NCBI RefSeq assembly: GCF_000485595.1
Contig: NW_014577761.1
Location: forward strand, 96,153 to 160,152
DNA from: Priapulus caudatus
Taxonomy: Eukaryota; Priapulida; Priapulimorpha; Priapulimorphida; Priapulidae
DNA: 64,000 bases
Direction: 5' to 3'
Shown piece after piece: positions 38,635-49,917 of the stretch. A model generated the notes under the pieces. It made no database searches and was not told the origin of the DNA. It worked only from the letters and a program-made list of their open reading frames with translations. Position numbers and translations under genes: made by a program. The first letter of the stretch is position 1. Each line of letters starts with the position of its first letter.

Positions 38635-38695
38635 AATTTGTGTAAGTGTAATATATGTATTGCATGCTGATTAGCTGTCAGAAATTAAGATAAAT

Positions 38696-38701
<6 letters not shown>

Positions 38702-38741
<40 letters not shown>

Positions 38742-38758
38742 ATAATAANNNNNNNNNN

Positions 38759-38794
<36 letters not shown>
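38702..38794. repeat. (TA)n tract containing an assembly gap
   Basis: Two (TA)n runs, each followed by GTAATA, flank ten N at 38749-38758. The true tract length is unknown, and the two halves may be the same copy duplicated by assembly. Confidence 0.95.
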
Positions 38795-38797
<3 letters not shown>

Positions 38798-40242
38798 ATA
38801 CAAATAGTACAAACTACAGACCCAAGAGGTACATTTACTCAACCTTACTACTTGCAAGGTATCTGGAATAACTATTGTTATTCATAGAAAACTGATGTAG
38901 CTAAAAGTACTAGTTTTATATTCTATTTACTAATGTTTAGTTTACATGTGCATGTATGTAAAAACTTGTGTTTATAAGGTAAAAGTTGTATCCTTAAACT
39001 AATGACAAATGAAAGAATTTAATTATACATATTAACGCTTATTTCGTAAATTTGAAATTTTTCAAATTTACAATTTACTCTTGCCTTTGCTGACGAAGAT
39101 GCATGTGATTAACACAGATGCTTGCAGTATGGGTCCTTTAACATATATTTGTGAGTACAGAATATGCATGACAATAGCACGAAACAAGTAGAAATATTGA
39201 CACTGTTTTTAGCTGCAAATTGTTTTTGCCACTTTATGGACCCAGCAGAGTATATACACGTTCGTACTTTATTCAGTTTTTAGACAATTTTATCGTAGTT
39301 GCATGTCTTGTTTCATCAAGTTAAAAAACAAGCAGATATTGTAAAATTTACATTTTGGATTATGTTGTCGGTTGTGATTTTCGTAAAGGTTTTGTGTTCA
39401 GTCAACCTTCAAATTAATAAATGTGGTTGTCAAATTTTCTTGCACACTGTGAGTCACCATTTTCTATCATGTGACCTATAATTATCATGTACCTTTCTAA
39501 TGGAAAATAAAGGCATTTATAAACTAATAGTAATAACTATAACCATTATAACAGAAGCAGTCATTTTCCAACAGTAACAACATCGCATTTATTTAGAAAC
39601 CAGTAGCAGAGACGTTGGACAAACAACAGTTTCCATTTTGTTGAACGTGTGTACGGAGAGTGTTCTTTTTCCCTTTCTACAATATGATTCACATTGGTCA
39701 CAGTATGTTTAACAAGCACGGCTAATCACCTTTCAACCAGTATCGCCATGAGGTCCAAAAGCATAAAACCCTGCCTAATGCATCTATCCACTACGCACAT
39801 GTCCAATAATCAATTATTAGACTACCACAGCAAAATGTGTGTTTTGGGGCCAATGATGGAAAATTTTAGTGACGAAGCTGCCCTGTTCAGTATGCAAATG
39901 GAAAATCACTGACATCAATAGTTTTAGAATAATTTACATTAAGCCAAGATGACAATGCTGTGCAATACAAATTCCATCCTTCGATCAAATTCTCGATTCT
40001 TATGCATTCTGGGCACACATGCAAATGAAGTCGAGATTTTTACCTCTCTGATCGGATACCTCAGAAAAACCATAGGATGGAACGTTCGACCTACGCTTCT
40101 GTCACTCTCACTTACATTTCTGCTGTGTTCTTGAAACTTTTACAGAGTGAAAGCGCAGCATTTTACAATTCTCTAGCTTTTCAGGTGCATACTACACTGA
40201 ATAATATACAGAGATGCCACACTGAAAGGGCATATGCGTGCT

Positions 40243-43200
40243 CTAGCGATCTACCTCTCCAAACACAATGTCAAGAGTACCAATGATGGCAACGACATCT
40301 GCCAGCATGTGAGCGCGAGAGACCTTTTCTAAACCAGCCTGCAAATATAAGACAAATGGACATTAGTTGTTACCAACAGTGCCACGCTACGAATGCAACT
40401 AAGATATCTATTATTTGCACCAACAAAACTACGACAAGTACAAGAAAATATTTTTCAAACACGTCATTAAAAGATTACACCCTGCAACGGCCTGTACCTG
40501 AGCATCACCAAAGAGCGTACTCAATTAGGCATAGCACATGACCGAAATATTGGATCAAATTATAGAAATATGGCATTCAAGTACTGAGCAAGCCACACAC
40601 ATTGATTCTTTTAATCCACGTTTACATTAACATGATGCGAGTGCCAATACAACAACGATGGGAATATTAATGTCAAGATATGCATACCAGATGTGCGAAT
40701 CCTGGAGCCTTGATTTTTAACCTGTATGGCTTTGAACTTCCATCAGAGACTATGTAAACTCCAAACTCTCCCTATTAATAAGCACAATATGAATAATTAT
40801 AGAAGATGACATAAATCGTCATTGTTGTCAGACAACCCAAGAGCAGTATTAAGAGCTCACTTTTTATTCAACTCTGTCAAAGAATATGATGTGGAAAAAA
40901 GGCAAAATTGAGATAACTAAATGGGCCTGATGGGTTTGGCTTTGCTGGGGCTGAGTGCTATTAGTAGTTAGCTAGTGCTAGCGTATTCAATGTAATCCTA
41001 GCGAGCGAAATCCATGATGTGATAAGTGAGACTGCTTTCTACCTTGGGTGCTTCAATGGCTGTATATGTTGACCCTGGTGGGACTTGGTAGCCCTGCGAG
41101 AACAGCTTGAAGTGGTGGATGAGTGCTTCCATGGAATCCTACAACCAGACAACAAAACTTCTCATGTTGATTTCCCATATCACTAATCTCATACAACAGA
41201 CACGTTTATTACAGTACCAGAACATACTGATGGGTCAACTTAGATAACTATTTAGCAGAAATAATTATAAAAACGAAACGATCACTGATCGTTGCTTGTC
41301 GTTAACATTGAACTGAATGCACAGTGCATAGCTGGCCACTGTTGGCACTCACCTTCATCTCGCCTCGTGATGGTGGAACAATCTTGTGGTCATCAACCTT
41401 AATTTCACCAGGAGGCATCTTGTTCAGACACTGCTCAACAATCCTAAGGCTCTGTCTCATTTCTTCCATACGGCAGAGGTACCTACAAGCACGCATATTA
41501 GACTGAATTACACTCACAACTATTGCAAACAACGAAAGAAATTTTGATGTCCCAAAAAAGAATGTTGTCATTCTCGTTTTAATCTTCTATAGTATAAGTA
41601 AGTCTACACTACAACAAGCAACTGCCTTCAGAGGAAAACTAGTGGCTCCATCTATGTTCGAGAAACAAATGTATACACATCCATTGCAACTAGACAGATC
41701 AAAATTTAAAAAAAGGTACTGAAACAAGGAAATCACAGAGCAACAGCTATTATGCACACTACTCCTACCTGTCATAACAGTCACCACGAAGCCCAATTGG
41801 TACATCAAATTCAACCTGATCATAAGCATCATAGGGCTGCACTTTTCTCAGGTCCCACTTGATTCCTGAACCTCTCAACATAACACCACTGAAAGATCCA
41901 AACACAGTACATGTCATCAGGTTATACGATTATATATTACTGGTTGTGCTCAAATCTTCTTTACAGTAACAAAAGTGTTGTCAATCAATTTTGACAGCAT
42001 AAATTTCCATAGGTATCACATTACATGTAATTTTTTTTTATATAGGTCACGTAAGACATTCACTAAATACATTAGATGATGGGTGCATTGGTGCCTTTAT
42101 ACAACTTCTGTTCACAGGGATTTAATAAAAAACACAAATTTAAACTGCTTTTCACAGTTCCACACACTTTAAACCCTTTGATATTCCCATGACATTAACT
42201 AAAAGTTGGCATCATTATGTTGACCAATGAGCACAGGCTCACACCCACAGTTCAGAGATGACTATGACATTACAGACTTCATCCTACACATCAAATAATA
42301 AAATAAAAAAACACCGTACAAGAAGTGATTTAGATTTGCTCTACCATTGTTACGAGAAGAACGAGTTAATGAGTTTTTCAATGTTATCCGCACTGCATCT
42401 GCAAAGAAGACAGCATGTGACTATCGGTATTCGCAAGACGAACTCAACCTCACCTGAAACCATAGTTCAGCGCATCTTCTGCAGAAATAACGCCGATGTC
42501 TTGCAATCGATTTTTCCAGATCCTGTTGCCACTAAGAACGTCTTCCATCTCATCTAGCCGTTCACTGAATTGGCAAGCCCATTGGTGTATGTCCTGCATT
42601 AGGCCCAGAGGCATATCCTGGTTCACCCCACCTGGTCTCACGTACGCCGCATGCATACGTGCTCCAGACACTCGCTCAGAGAACTCAAACATCTGCAAGT
42701 CGCGATCACATTCGCAAAAACGTTTTTTTATTGTTGCACAAATGGTAAACCATTGTCTTCACATGTGCATTTCCATTACTATGCTTGAAATCTGATATAT
42801 AGGAAGATAACATCAAAGTGAGATTTTTGCGATATAACCAAAAAATATTTGTGACCATCACTGAAAAAAAGTATGCTGTATGATACCTTTTCTCTCTCTT
42901 CAAACATCCAGAAGAAAGGAGTCATAGCTCCTACATCTAGAGCATGGGTGGTAATGCCCATTAGATGGTTGGCAATTCTGGTCAACTCTCCAAACAAAGC
43001 TGTAATAGAATAATAATAACTATCATTTTTACATATGTAAATACAATGGAAAAGCAAACTGGTCAACACTATATTATAAATATCACAATGACAAAATGAT
43101 AAACAACAAAACTATCACTAGTTTAACTCTAATGTAGCTTCAATTGTAGCACCCAGCGATACCATTACTATATGTGAACAAGATCAGGAATATATAGAAT

Positions 43201-46200
43201 GGCTCTTAGCTGTAATAGATATTTTCCCCATAACATGAACTGTGAATTTAAGACTACTTAACTACTGTATATAATTACTACATAGCAATACAAAGAGCCT
43301 TATTGTATGCCTTCTAATTATGGAGGAGCCACACCCGTATTTTTTTAGGTTTCACATTTCAGCTATCATAAACATCAGTAAGGCAGAACTGGGACCTTTC
43401 CCCAATTTTATTCTTACCATGAAAACTAACAGATGGTTTTACCCATGTGAATCGATTGTAGCCAGAAATTTGGTAGTATAGGTTGTTTGGTTGCCCCTTA
43501 CCTCTAATTAATTATGGCCAACTCCACACAAATAACAGGAGATGTAACGACACTCACTTCTAATCCACTTAGCTCTTGGTGGCACCTCAATGTTGAGTAG
43601 TTTCTCCACTGCCAGACAGTAGCACTGCTCATTGCACATCATGGACACATAGTCCAAACGATCAAAGTAAGGCAGTGCCTATATACACAAAAATCACCAG
43701 TTATGTGGTGGGTTTAGGAACTTTTCTACTCGTCTCTTCCACTGCAATTTCATTATTTAGTAACTAACAGGGCTAGGTACCTACCTATTGTTAGATAATT
43801 TTAATGACTAATACTACACATAAAAATAACTTGTTTTTGAGGAACTTCCTGAACTAGATTACGTCAAGAATCGTGTTTTATAGCACCATTACAGATTTAT
43901 ATATATGCAGGTATAATGCCAAACAAGAGCCGCAGAGCGGCTGGGCTCATCTGGGTGCTAGTGAGTGCTAAGAGTGCTAAGAGCTAAGAGTGCTAATCTA
44001 AGTAACTTAAGTAACTTAAGCTAAGTAACTTAAACTAAGTAACTTAAGCTAAGTGCTAAGAGTGCTAAGAGTGCTAGTGACTATTCCAACTATTCAAATG
44101 TACACTACAGAATCTCATATATAACTCATCTCATTATTCCTAAGTAAGCATTGTTCAAGTAAGATTATGTGTGGAATTTCACTGTAAAATGGGAGACGTT
44201 CCACAACCAGGTACTCGCCAACGCAGTTAAGAAACAAATCAATGTTTAACCCTGCTACAGGCTGCAATAGAGAGCTGCCACCTGTACCTAATTAACGCAG
44301 GCAAAAACTACACCAATTATCACCACCACATGCACTGGCAGTGGTCACTGGCAGTGGCATATTAAAACACTGACAGTACAGAATGCCATAGAAATTATAC
44401 GATTTAAGAGCATAAACCTTCTTCAAGCAAATTTTAGCTTTGAAATTTCCTTGTGACATTGTAGCCTCATACATCAGGCATGTATAGATTCTACTAGCAA
44501 CGCCAGCAGTCAAATTCTTTCTAACACAGTAACAGTTAACAAAACCATGTTTAAACCCTCCTCTTGAGGGTCAAAAAGGTTATCAGACACTTACTCTTCG
44601 CACGTCAGTGGAAAGCACATTTTCATGGTCCTTCACATAAAAGCATAAAAATGGTAGGTCACCTCTGAAACAATAAAAGTTTTCAATTGCTCGTCAACCA
44701 TGTCCTCAGAAAATGTCTAAATCTGCCCTGTGCCATTGACCTTGGACCTGGTCCTCCATTTCGGCACAGTGATGGCTTTTCCTACCATGATGCCTATAAC
44801 ACCACTATCACAAGCCTAGGTCGAGCCGTTAGATTTGTGCCGCAATTCTGCATTTCCTCCCTATACCTTAAAGGCTCACAATGCGCATCCAACCTATTAC
44901 TCAGTACTTAGCTAGCAAATACTCGTGGCATCATAATCACACTACCTTATGACAAAATAAACTCTAGTTCCTCCATTTCACTGCACTTGTCTTATAAAAG
45001 GTATTTTGAAAATACCTTCCAATTGTTGAAATTTCTCGATGTGTGACAGTTCCCGCCAATCCCAAGCAACCGTGGCAGCGGTACAGCGTAGCGGCGCAGC
45101 AAAGATAAAACATGCTGACGTCACCTACCGACTTCCGAGCTATTTTGTTTGGCGCAAACCACGTGTTGCCGCCAGAATGCCAGTTTTCTCACCTCTTTCT
45201 TGTGGGTTTTAAGCAAATGCGCAGTGAAATGGGAGCAACTAGAGTTTATTTTGTCATAAGGTAGTTTGATTATGCATGACACGAAGTACTTGCTAGTCTA
45301 GTACTGGAGAAATTAGCGTTTGTATGCGCATTGTGAGCCTTTAAGTTAAGGAGTGAATGTTACCCCTTATTTTACACCTCTTGACCTTTGACCTTTGACC
45401 CCCAGCTTCGACATCCCAACTCGTTTTCGGATTACCCCCCCACGTCCCGAATATCGTGACCGTACGTCGAGCGGTTAAGATTTGTGCCCAACTGTTGACG
45501 GACGCACGGACGCACGGACGATCATGCGATTCTACAAGCTGCATCTGACTATGTCAGATGAGCTAAAAAAGAAACAACAAACCTGGGTGTACGTTTTGTG
45601 TTCACATAGTTTCTCTGTCGCTCGATGCAAGAGACCAATGTGTGGGTCAGCACGCATAACAGTCTGCAATACCAAACAGCATAAATATTTAGCCTAATGT
45701 AGTCGACATAGACGACCTCACTAAATTAGGTTACTGAGCTGCTCAAACATACTATGAGGTAACAACATAATATCCCTTAATATGACCCTTGAAATATAAT
45801 GTGATGTCAACTGTTATGTAAAATCCCTTCCCAGACCCTCATACCTCTCCATCCAGGTGTAAAACAAGTCTTAACACACCATGGGCAGCGGGATGCTGAG
45901 GGCCAAAGTTCAAGATAAGATTTCTCACAGTTTTCTCGGTCGGTACTTGCTTGTCTGGAATTTATTAGGTTATAATAAAGATTGCATACAGTACAATATA
46001 ATAATTATACTCACAATTGTCATACAGAAATATAGCATTTAAGATGATTTCACCAGATACAATTAATACAGCATTTGGTTAAAAGTTCTTCAGGTTGTAC
46101 TGACGTCATGTGGGGGGGGGGAGGGTCATAACTTATGTGTAATATCATTTCCATGTAATTAACACCAAGCCAAAAATATTTCACATGTAACTACTATGTT

Positions 46201-49200
46201 ATGCGACAAAATTGCAAATCTCACATTGTCACAATATACATACTATTCCATGGAGCTGGTTTTAATTCAGCCAGTGCATCAGCTGTAGGGTACATAACTG
46301 GACCATCAAACGTCTTAAGATACTCCCTGTCCGGGTACCATGAGCTGCCATGTCTGACACTACAAAATGAAATGTCAGGAAGTGAAACAATGTTGGGATG
46401 GTAGGATCATTTAAGGATACTCTCAAGGTTTTAGGCAAAATTTTACCGATTTTTCATTTTCAACTTTATTCGATGGCTAACACTATGCGCCACCTCTGTA
46501 TATGCTCATTTCTGCATATAACGGTACATGTGAACTTTTAGAGCGTTTTGATTGCCCGCGTACACGTGTAGTGAGCAGCAGCTGACGTCACTGATGATGT
46601 CAGAGACATGATACAACCAGAATTTTCATGATATTCACAAAGCCAGTATCATTCAGCATCAACCCTCCTACAGCTGTCATCTGCCAGTGATAGTTGAAAT
46701 TTCCGCGCGACCGAAAATAGCCCCGTTTCTCTTGTTACACACCTTGCATTTAGGCGCGTGTTTGTTGACACATAGCTTAGTAACGGCATGCAGTACTTAC
46801 ACATCGTATGCACGTTTTGCATGAAAGTGCGGTGGTAACCTCGTAATTTCTCAAGGTGCATGGAACATATTACCAATTTAGTGGTGTCAGTTAGTCATGG
46901 ATATGTCACAGTAAGTACTAACAGTAGATGTTTCACATTCGTTCACCCATTTTGCACACGGGCGGTCGATCATTGTGAAAAATAGAAAAACGATGATTTC
47001 TTCATTTCGATTTCTGACATAGTAGCCGATGTATAAATGGATATTTCTCTGTGATTACAACTTGGATTAATTTAATTTTACACTCGTTTTAATGGTAACA
47101 TATTGCTGTAAAAATGTGAGTCAGGGATTGTTATTAAGTGCCATATTTTATTAGTTATGCCTCTTTACTCGCAAAGATCTTCAATTCTAACACACAACTT
47201 GATTTTTAAGCAGTTTTTTTCATTTTTCTCAGTAAATATGAAACTTAAACAAAAAATCCTGATGTGCTATTTTGGTACATATTGTGCTTAACCTGTGGCA
47301 AAAATTTTGCTTCCTCACTCTTTGTGGTAATTAAGAAATATCCAAAATACCATGTTTACATAAAAATTCAAAATGTGTGTGGTAACATAATTAGGTGCTG
47401 GAAATTTCATGAAATTTTTTGGCTTGAGCATAGCAATATATCTCCTCTATAAATAAAACGTGTGATTGATTCGATTCATTCGTCAATAAACGTTTAATCT
47501 TCATTAGAGCAATACCAGTGCAAAAGGTGGAGAGTATCCTTAAATGTGTAAAAAGTAACATTTGTAATGGTTGATTCAGAGTGGCCAATACCTTGAACTA
47601 ACAGCGAGTACTAGAAATATCAATATAATAACAATTAATTAGCAATATTATATCGACAGAACATCTTGGTATAGCGCTTCTCTTAGCAGACAACTGATGA
47701 TCCATTCCACTGTATGTTTGCTATGCTTCGTGCCATTCAAAGCTTTCAATGCATCGCCTGCCATTAGTCGGCACTAGTATCGCCCCTGACACAATAATCC
47801 ACTGAAGTGTCCCATCGTATTGTATACAGTCTTTGATAATACAAGATATTTTTGAACCAACAAATCTTTTGTAATACTAGTGGCAGTGCATATATTATAG
47901 GCAATAGTAAGCAAAATATGGACACTGCAAGCCACCGGTTGTTTGGGCTCATACGTCATAGATATGTGCTAAACTAATCCGGTGTCATGGTCTGAGATTG
48001 CACCGTTCTGAAAATACCCCCAGCACATCGTGCGCATGTGTGATGCATGCGCAGTAGCGCTGGATAAATGAGACTGCTGCAGTCACAGTCTGAGATTAGT
48101 CTGGCCAAAATGAGGGTAAATTCAGACTGGGGTAATCTCAGACCGGGCTGGAATTGTTCCCACAAATTATATCTTAACCAGGCTGGGTGCCCATAGGAGG
48201 GTAAATTCAGACTGGGGTAATCTCAGACTGGGCTGGAATTGTTCCCACAAATTACAGCACGAAGGGTCGTTGTCGTAACAGGTACTACAGATATGTACCC
48301 GAGGTAGTTTTAGGTTGTTTAGTATTATGTTTATATTTTTATATGAGGTATGTTTAGGGTTAGGGTTAGAGTTAGGGTTAGGATTAGGGTTAGTGTTAGG
48401 GTTAGGGTACACTTCTGTAGTACAAGTCTGGTACACTTTGTGTATACATATATGTACCTCGGGTACATATCTGTAGTACCTGTTACGACAACGACCCCTT
48501 GAGCCAAATTACATCTTAACCTGGGTGACTTAACATGTGCGTGTGACAGTGTGTGTAGTATATACTACACACACTGTCACACGCACATGACCATTTCGCT
48601 ATCAACAGTACATGTGCGTGTAACAGTGTGTGTAGTATATATATATATACTCGTTACTACACACACTGTCACACGCACATGACCATTTCGCTATCGACAG
48701 TACAATGTACACGAGCAGCCGTCGACACACCGGTCACTTTCAGTTCAAAAAACGATTTATCATTGAATCACAAGTTTCACAACAAATGGCGCTAAGACGC
48801 TGCATGAATGTGACCGCGGCAGTCTTATTTACTCAGTGGCAGTGCTACTGCGCATGCGTCACGCATGCGCACGACATGCTGGGATAATTTCAGACCGGTG
48901 CAATCTCAGACCGAGACACCAGGGTGCTAAACTAGGCTTGGGCCGGTTGTTTTACGTAGTTAGGGTTGCTGACAATGCTGTGACTTAAGTTTTAAGTTTA
49001 GCCTAGGCTGCACCAACTACCTCTGCAGTAGAACTAATCGAAATAGAAGAACCTAATATAAAAAGAATCGGTTAATAGCTACGTGCATGATTTCATAATG
49101 ATCTCCATAGAATTGCTGTGAATCGGGTTGGGCCGAGTTGTTGTCGCGTATTTAACTACGTGTAATGTATGACATCATAACAACATCATACGCAAAGCAC

Positions 49201-49312
49201 TCAAATTTATGATATCTTACATTGACAACTGCTGAGGACAAAACGACCTTTTCGCAAGAAACAAAGCAGAAGGCGAAATCTTTCTGGCAAAGATAGTCAA
49301 GGTGGTCGCCAT
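40243..49312 (-). CDS. NDUFS2: NADH dehydrogenase [ubiquinone] iron-sulfur protein 2, complex I 49-kDa subunit, 12 exons
   Basis: Exons in transcript order: 49312-49221, 46353-46244, 45954-45845, 45663-45583, 43678-43558, 42999-42887, 42692-42454, 41888-41769, 41482-41353, 41138-41043, 40771-40688, 40338-40243. All are GT-AG with matching phases, 1392 nt in total (463 aa, the human length). The protein is a core subunit of the complex I peripheral arm; with NDUFS7 it forms the ubiquinone site, acting in the mitochondrial matrix. The N-terminus ([20 protein letters not shown]) is basic, Ser-rich and acid-free, as in import presequences. Conserved blocks: [77 protein letters not shown], and the C-terminal IVFGEVDR. 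His92, Arg118 (the NDUFAF7-methylated Arg in human) and quinone-site Tyr141 fall at the human numbers. The ATG lies in AAGATGGCG, a YY1-like start context. Intron 1 (2.9 kb) holds nested transposons. Confidence 0.97.
43921..44080. repeat. Short-unit minisatellite in an NDUFS2 intron
   Basis: Interleaved GTGCTAAGA units and (C)TAAGTAACTTAAG units. The second unit is itself partly palindromic (CTTAAG). A solitary gctagtgctag run near 40975 is similar. Confidence 0.75.
44595..44664 (-). other. Candidate cryptic or poison exon in NDUFS2 intron 4
   Basis: A 70-nt segment bounded by a good acceptor (ttgtttcag) and donor (GTAAGT). One frame is open ([16 protein letters not shown]..). Entered in the phase left by exon 4 (phase 0) it reads AGG TGA, an immediate stop, and 70 is not a multiple of three, so inclusion would abort NDUFS2. 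The open frame faintly recalls the NDUFS3 segment around its F-x-KDH motif, which may be chance. Confidence 0.25.
44694..45565 (-). repeat. Dispersed element, second copy (interrupted), see 19490-19945
   Basis: The reverse complement matches 19490-19945 from GCTCATCTGACATAGTCAG through TCCGTGCGTCCGTCAACAG to AGACATTTTCTGAGGACATG. It has only a few minisatellite units. It is interrupted by the TTAA element at 44868-45344. Confidence 0.75.
44868..45344. mobile_element. TTAA-flanked TIR element, copy 3, nested in another repeat
   Basis: TTAA at 44868-44871 and 45341-45344, with inverted ends beginning AGGCTCACAATGCGCATCC. The host repeat reads CCTATACC-TTAA-[element]-TTAA-GTTAAGG here and CCTATACC-TTAA-GTTAAGG (reverse of 19760-19775) in the uninterrupted copy. 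This defines insertion with TTAA duplication. The left arm has many small deletions relative to copies 1 and 2. Confidence 0.92.
48256..48504. mobile_element. TIR element with telomere-like core (element B), nested
   Basis: Inverted ends of about 45 bp share GGTCGTTGTCGTAACAGGTA and CTACAGATATGTACCCGAGG. An 8-bp duplication CAAATTAC lies at 48248-48255 and 48505-48512. The neighbouring direct-repeat copy (around 48160-48176, CCCACAAATTATATCTTAAC) shows the uninterrupted target. The centre has TTAGGG-type repeats with variants at about 48353-48409. It has no coding capacity. Confidence 0.85.
48534..48589. repeat. 56-bp perfect palindrome
   Basis: CATGTGCGTGTGACAGTGTG begins a 28-bp arm followed immediately by its exact reverse complement, with the centre at GTATATAC. 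It lies in the right half of the 947-bp transposon. Confidence 0.9.
48611..48681. repeat. Second, related long hairpin
   Basis: A 71-bp near-palindrome with the same arms (CATGTGCGTGTAACAGTGTG) and a (TA)n loop. Together with the following ACCATTTCGCTATC it forms a tandem duplicate of the 48534 unit. Confidence 0.85.
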
Positions 49313-49609
49313 CTTGCCGCTTCGCCACCTGAACAAGTGCATAGTACGAATTTATAATTAAAGATGGCCGATAGATAATAAACCAATCTTTTTGTTTTCG
49401 AGTTTAATAAATTGTTACGAATTTTGTATATATTGTTTTATAATGCAACTGAACCATGTTACTAATTGATGTATTATGGTTCAGTATATTATTTAGACTA
49501 ATCTATGCCTATGGTTATCTATATTATTTCTATGGTGCTGCAGTAAAAAGTTTCACACGTACACTGTGCATGGGTTACGCCTACAGTGACATAGTGTCTA
49601 TGTGAGATT
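49313..49609. promoter_or_regulatory. NDUFS2 upstream region (putative promoter)
   Basis: About 300 bp between the NDUFS2 start codon and the target duplication of element C. Just upstream of the ATG on the minus strand the sequence is GGCGAAGCGGCAAG. No TATA box was identified. The role is inferred from position. Confidence 0.4.
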
Positions 49610-49618
49610 TTTTAAATA

Positions 49619-49892
49619 GACAGTGGCTACGGGTACGGTAGCCGTATCTTAATGTCTCGAAGCTACGGGTACGGGAGTCCATTCGCTTTCATACTTAACG
49701 AGACAAAGATGGCGGCGGTGGCGCCAGATTTCGAAATAACGCCTTGGGAAATAAATTCACGATTTGAGAGTTTAGATGAGCTAGAACCCTAACCCTAAAC
49801 CTAAACCTAACCATAACCCTAAACCTAACCCTAACCCTAATGCCAAAAAGGGGCTTCAACGACCGACGGCTACCGTACCCGTAGCCAATGCG
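49619..49892. mobile_element. TIR element with telomere-like core (element C)
   Basis: Exact 22-bp inverted repeats at 49624-49645 and 49866-49887 (core CTACGGGTACGGTAGCC), plus a partial third copy near 49664. TTTTAAATA is duplicated at 49610-49618 and 49893-49901. The core is a CCCTAA/CCTAAA array at about 49785-49840, minus-strand orientation. It includes AAGATGGCGGC at 49706 and lies about 300 bp upstream of the NDUFS2 start. Confidence 0.82.
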
Positions 49893-49917
49893 TTTTAAAT
49901 ACCGTATGCAAAACAAG

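Larger units (their letters stand above)
37933..40242. other. Tail-to-tail intergenic region FSTL1 / NDUFS2
   Basis: Presumed 3' UTRs of both genes. AATAAA at 38629-38634 suits FSTL1, and TTTATT at 39588-39593 (AATAAA on the minus strand) suits NDUFS2. It holds the (TA)n tract with the N gap. No other genes were seen. Confidence 0.6.
47977..48923. mobile_element. 947-bp TIR transposon in NDUFS2 intron 1
   Basis: Inverted ends of roughly 85 bp or more: CCGGTGTC..GGTCTGAGATTGCACCG at the left and CGGTGCAATCTCAGACC..GACACCAGG at the right, continuing through GTGCGCATG and CATGCGCAGTAGC. GTGCTAAACTA occurs at both flanks (47966-47976 and 48924-48934), a 9-11 bp target duplication as in Mutator-like elements. 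Internally there is a direct repeat (about 48113-48176 and 48199-48256, GGGTAAATTCAGACTGGGGT), nested element B, and two large hairpins. There is no transposase frame. Confidence 0.8.

Noticed and set aside
44595-44664. Calling an NDUFS3 gene next to NDUFS2
   Set aside because: Only a weak, spaced resemblance over about ten residues; no other NDUFS3 exons were found nearby.
46649-46876. A 75-codon minus-strand frame as NDUFS2 exon 1
   Set aside because: The exon at 49221-49312 gives the correct phase, a mitochondrial presequence and the expected total length. This frame has neither.
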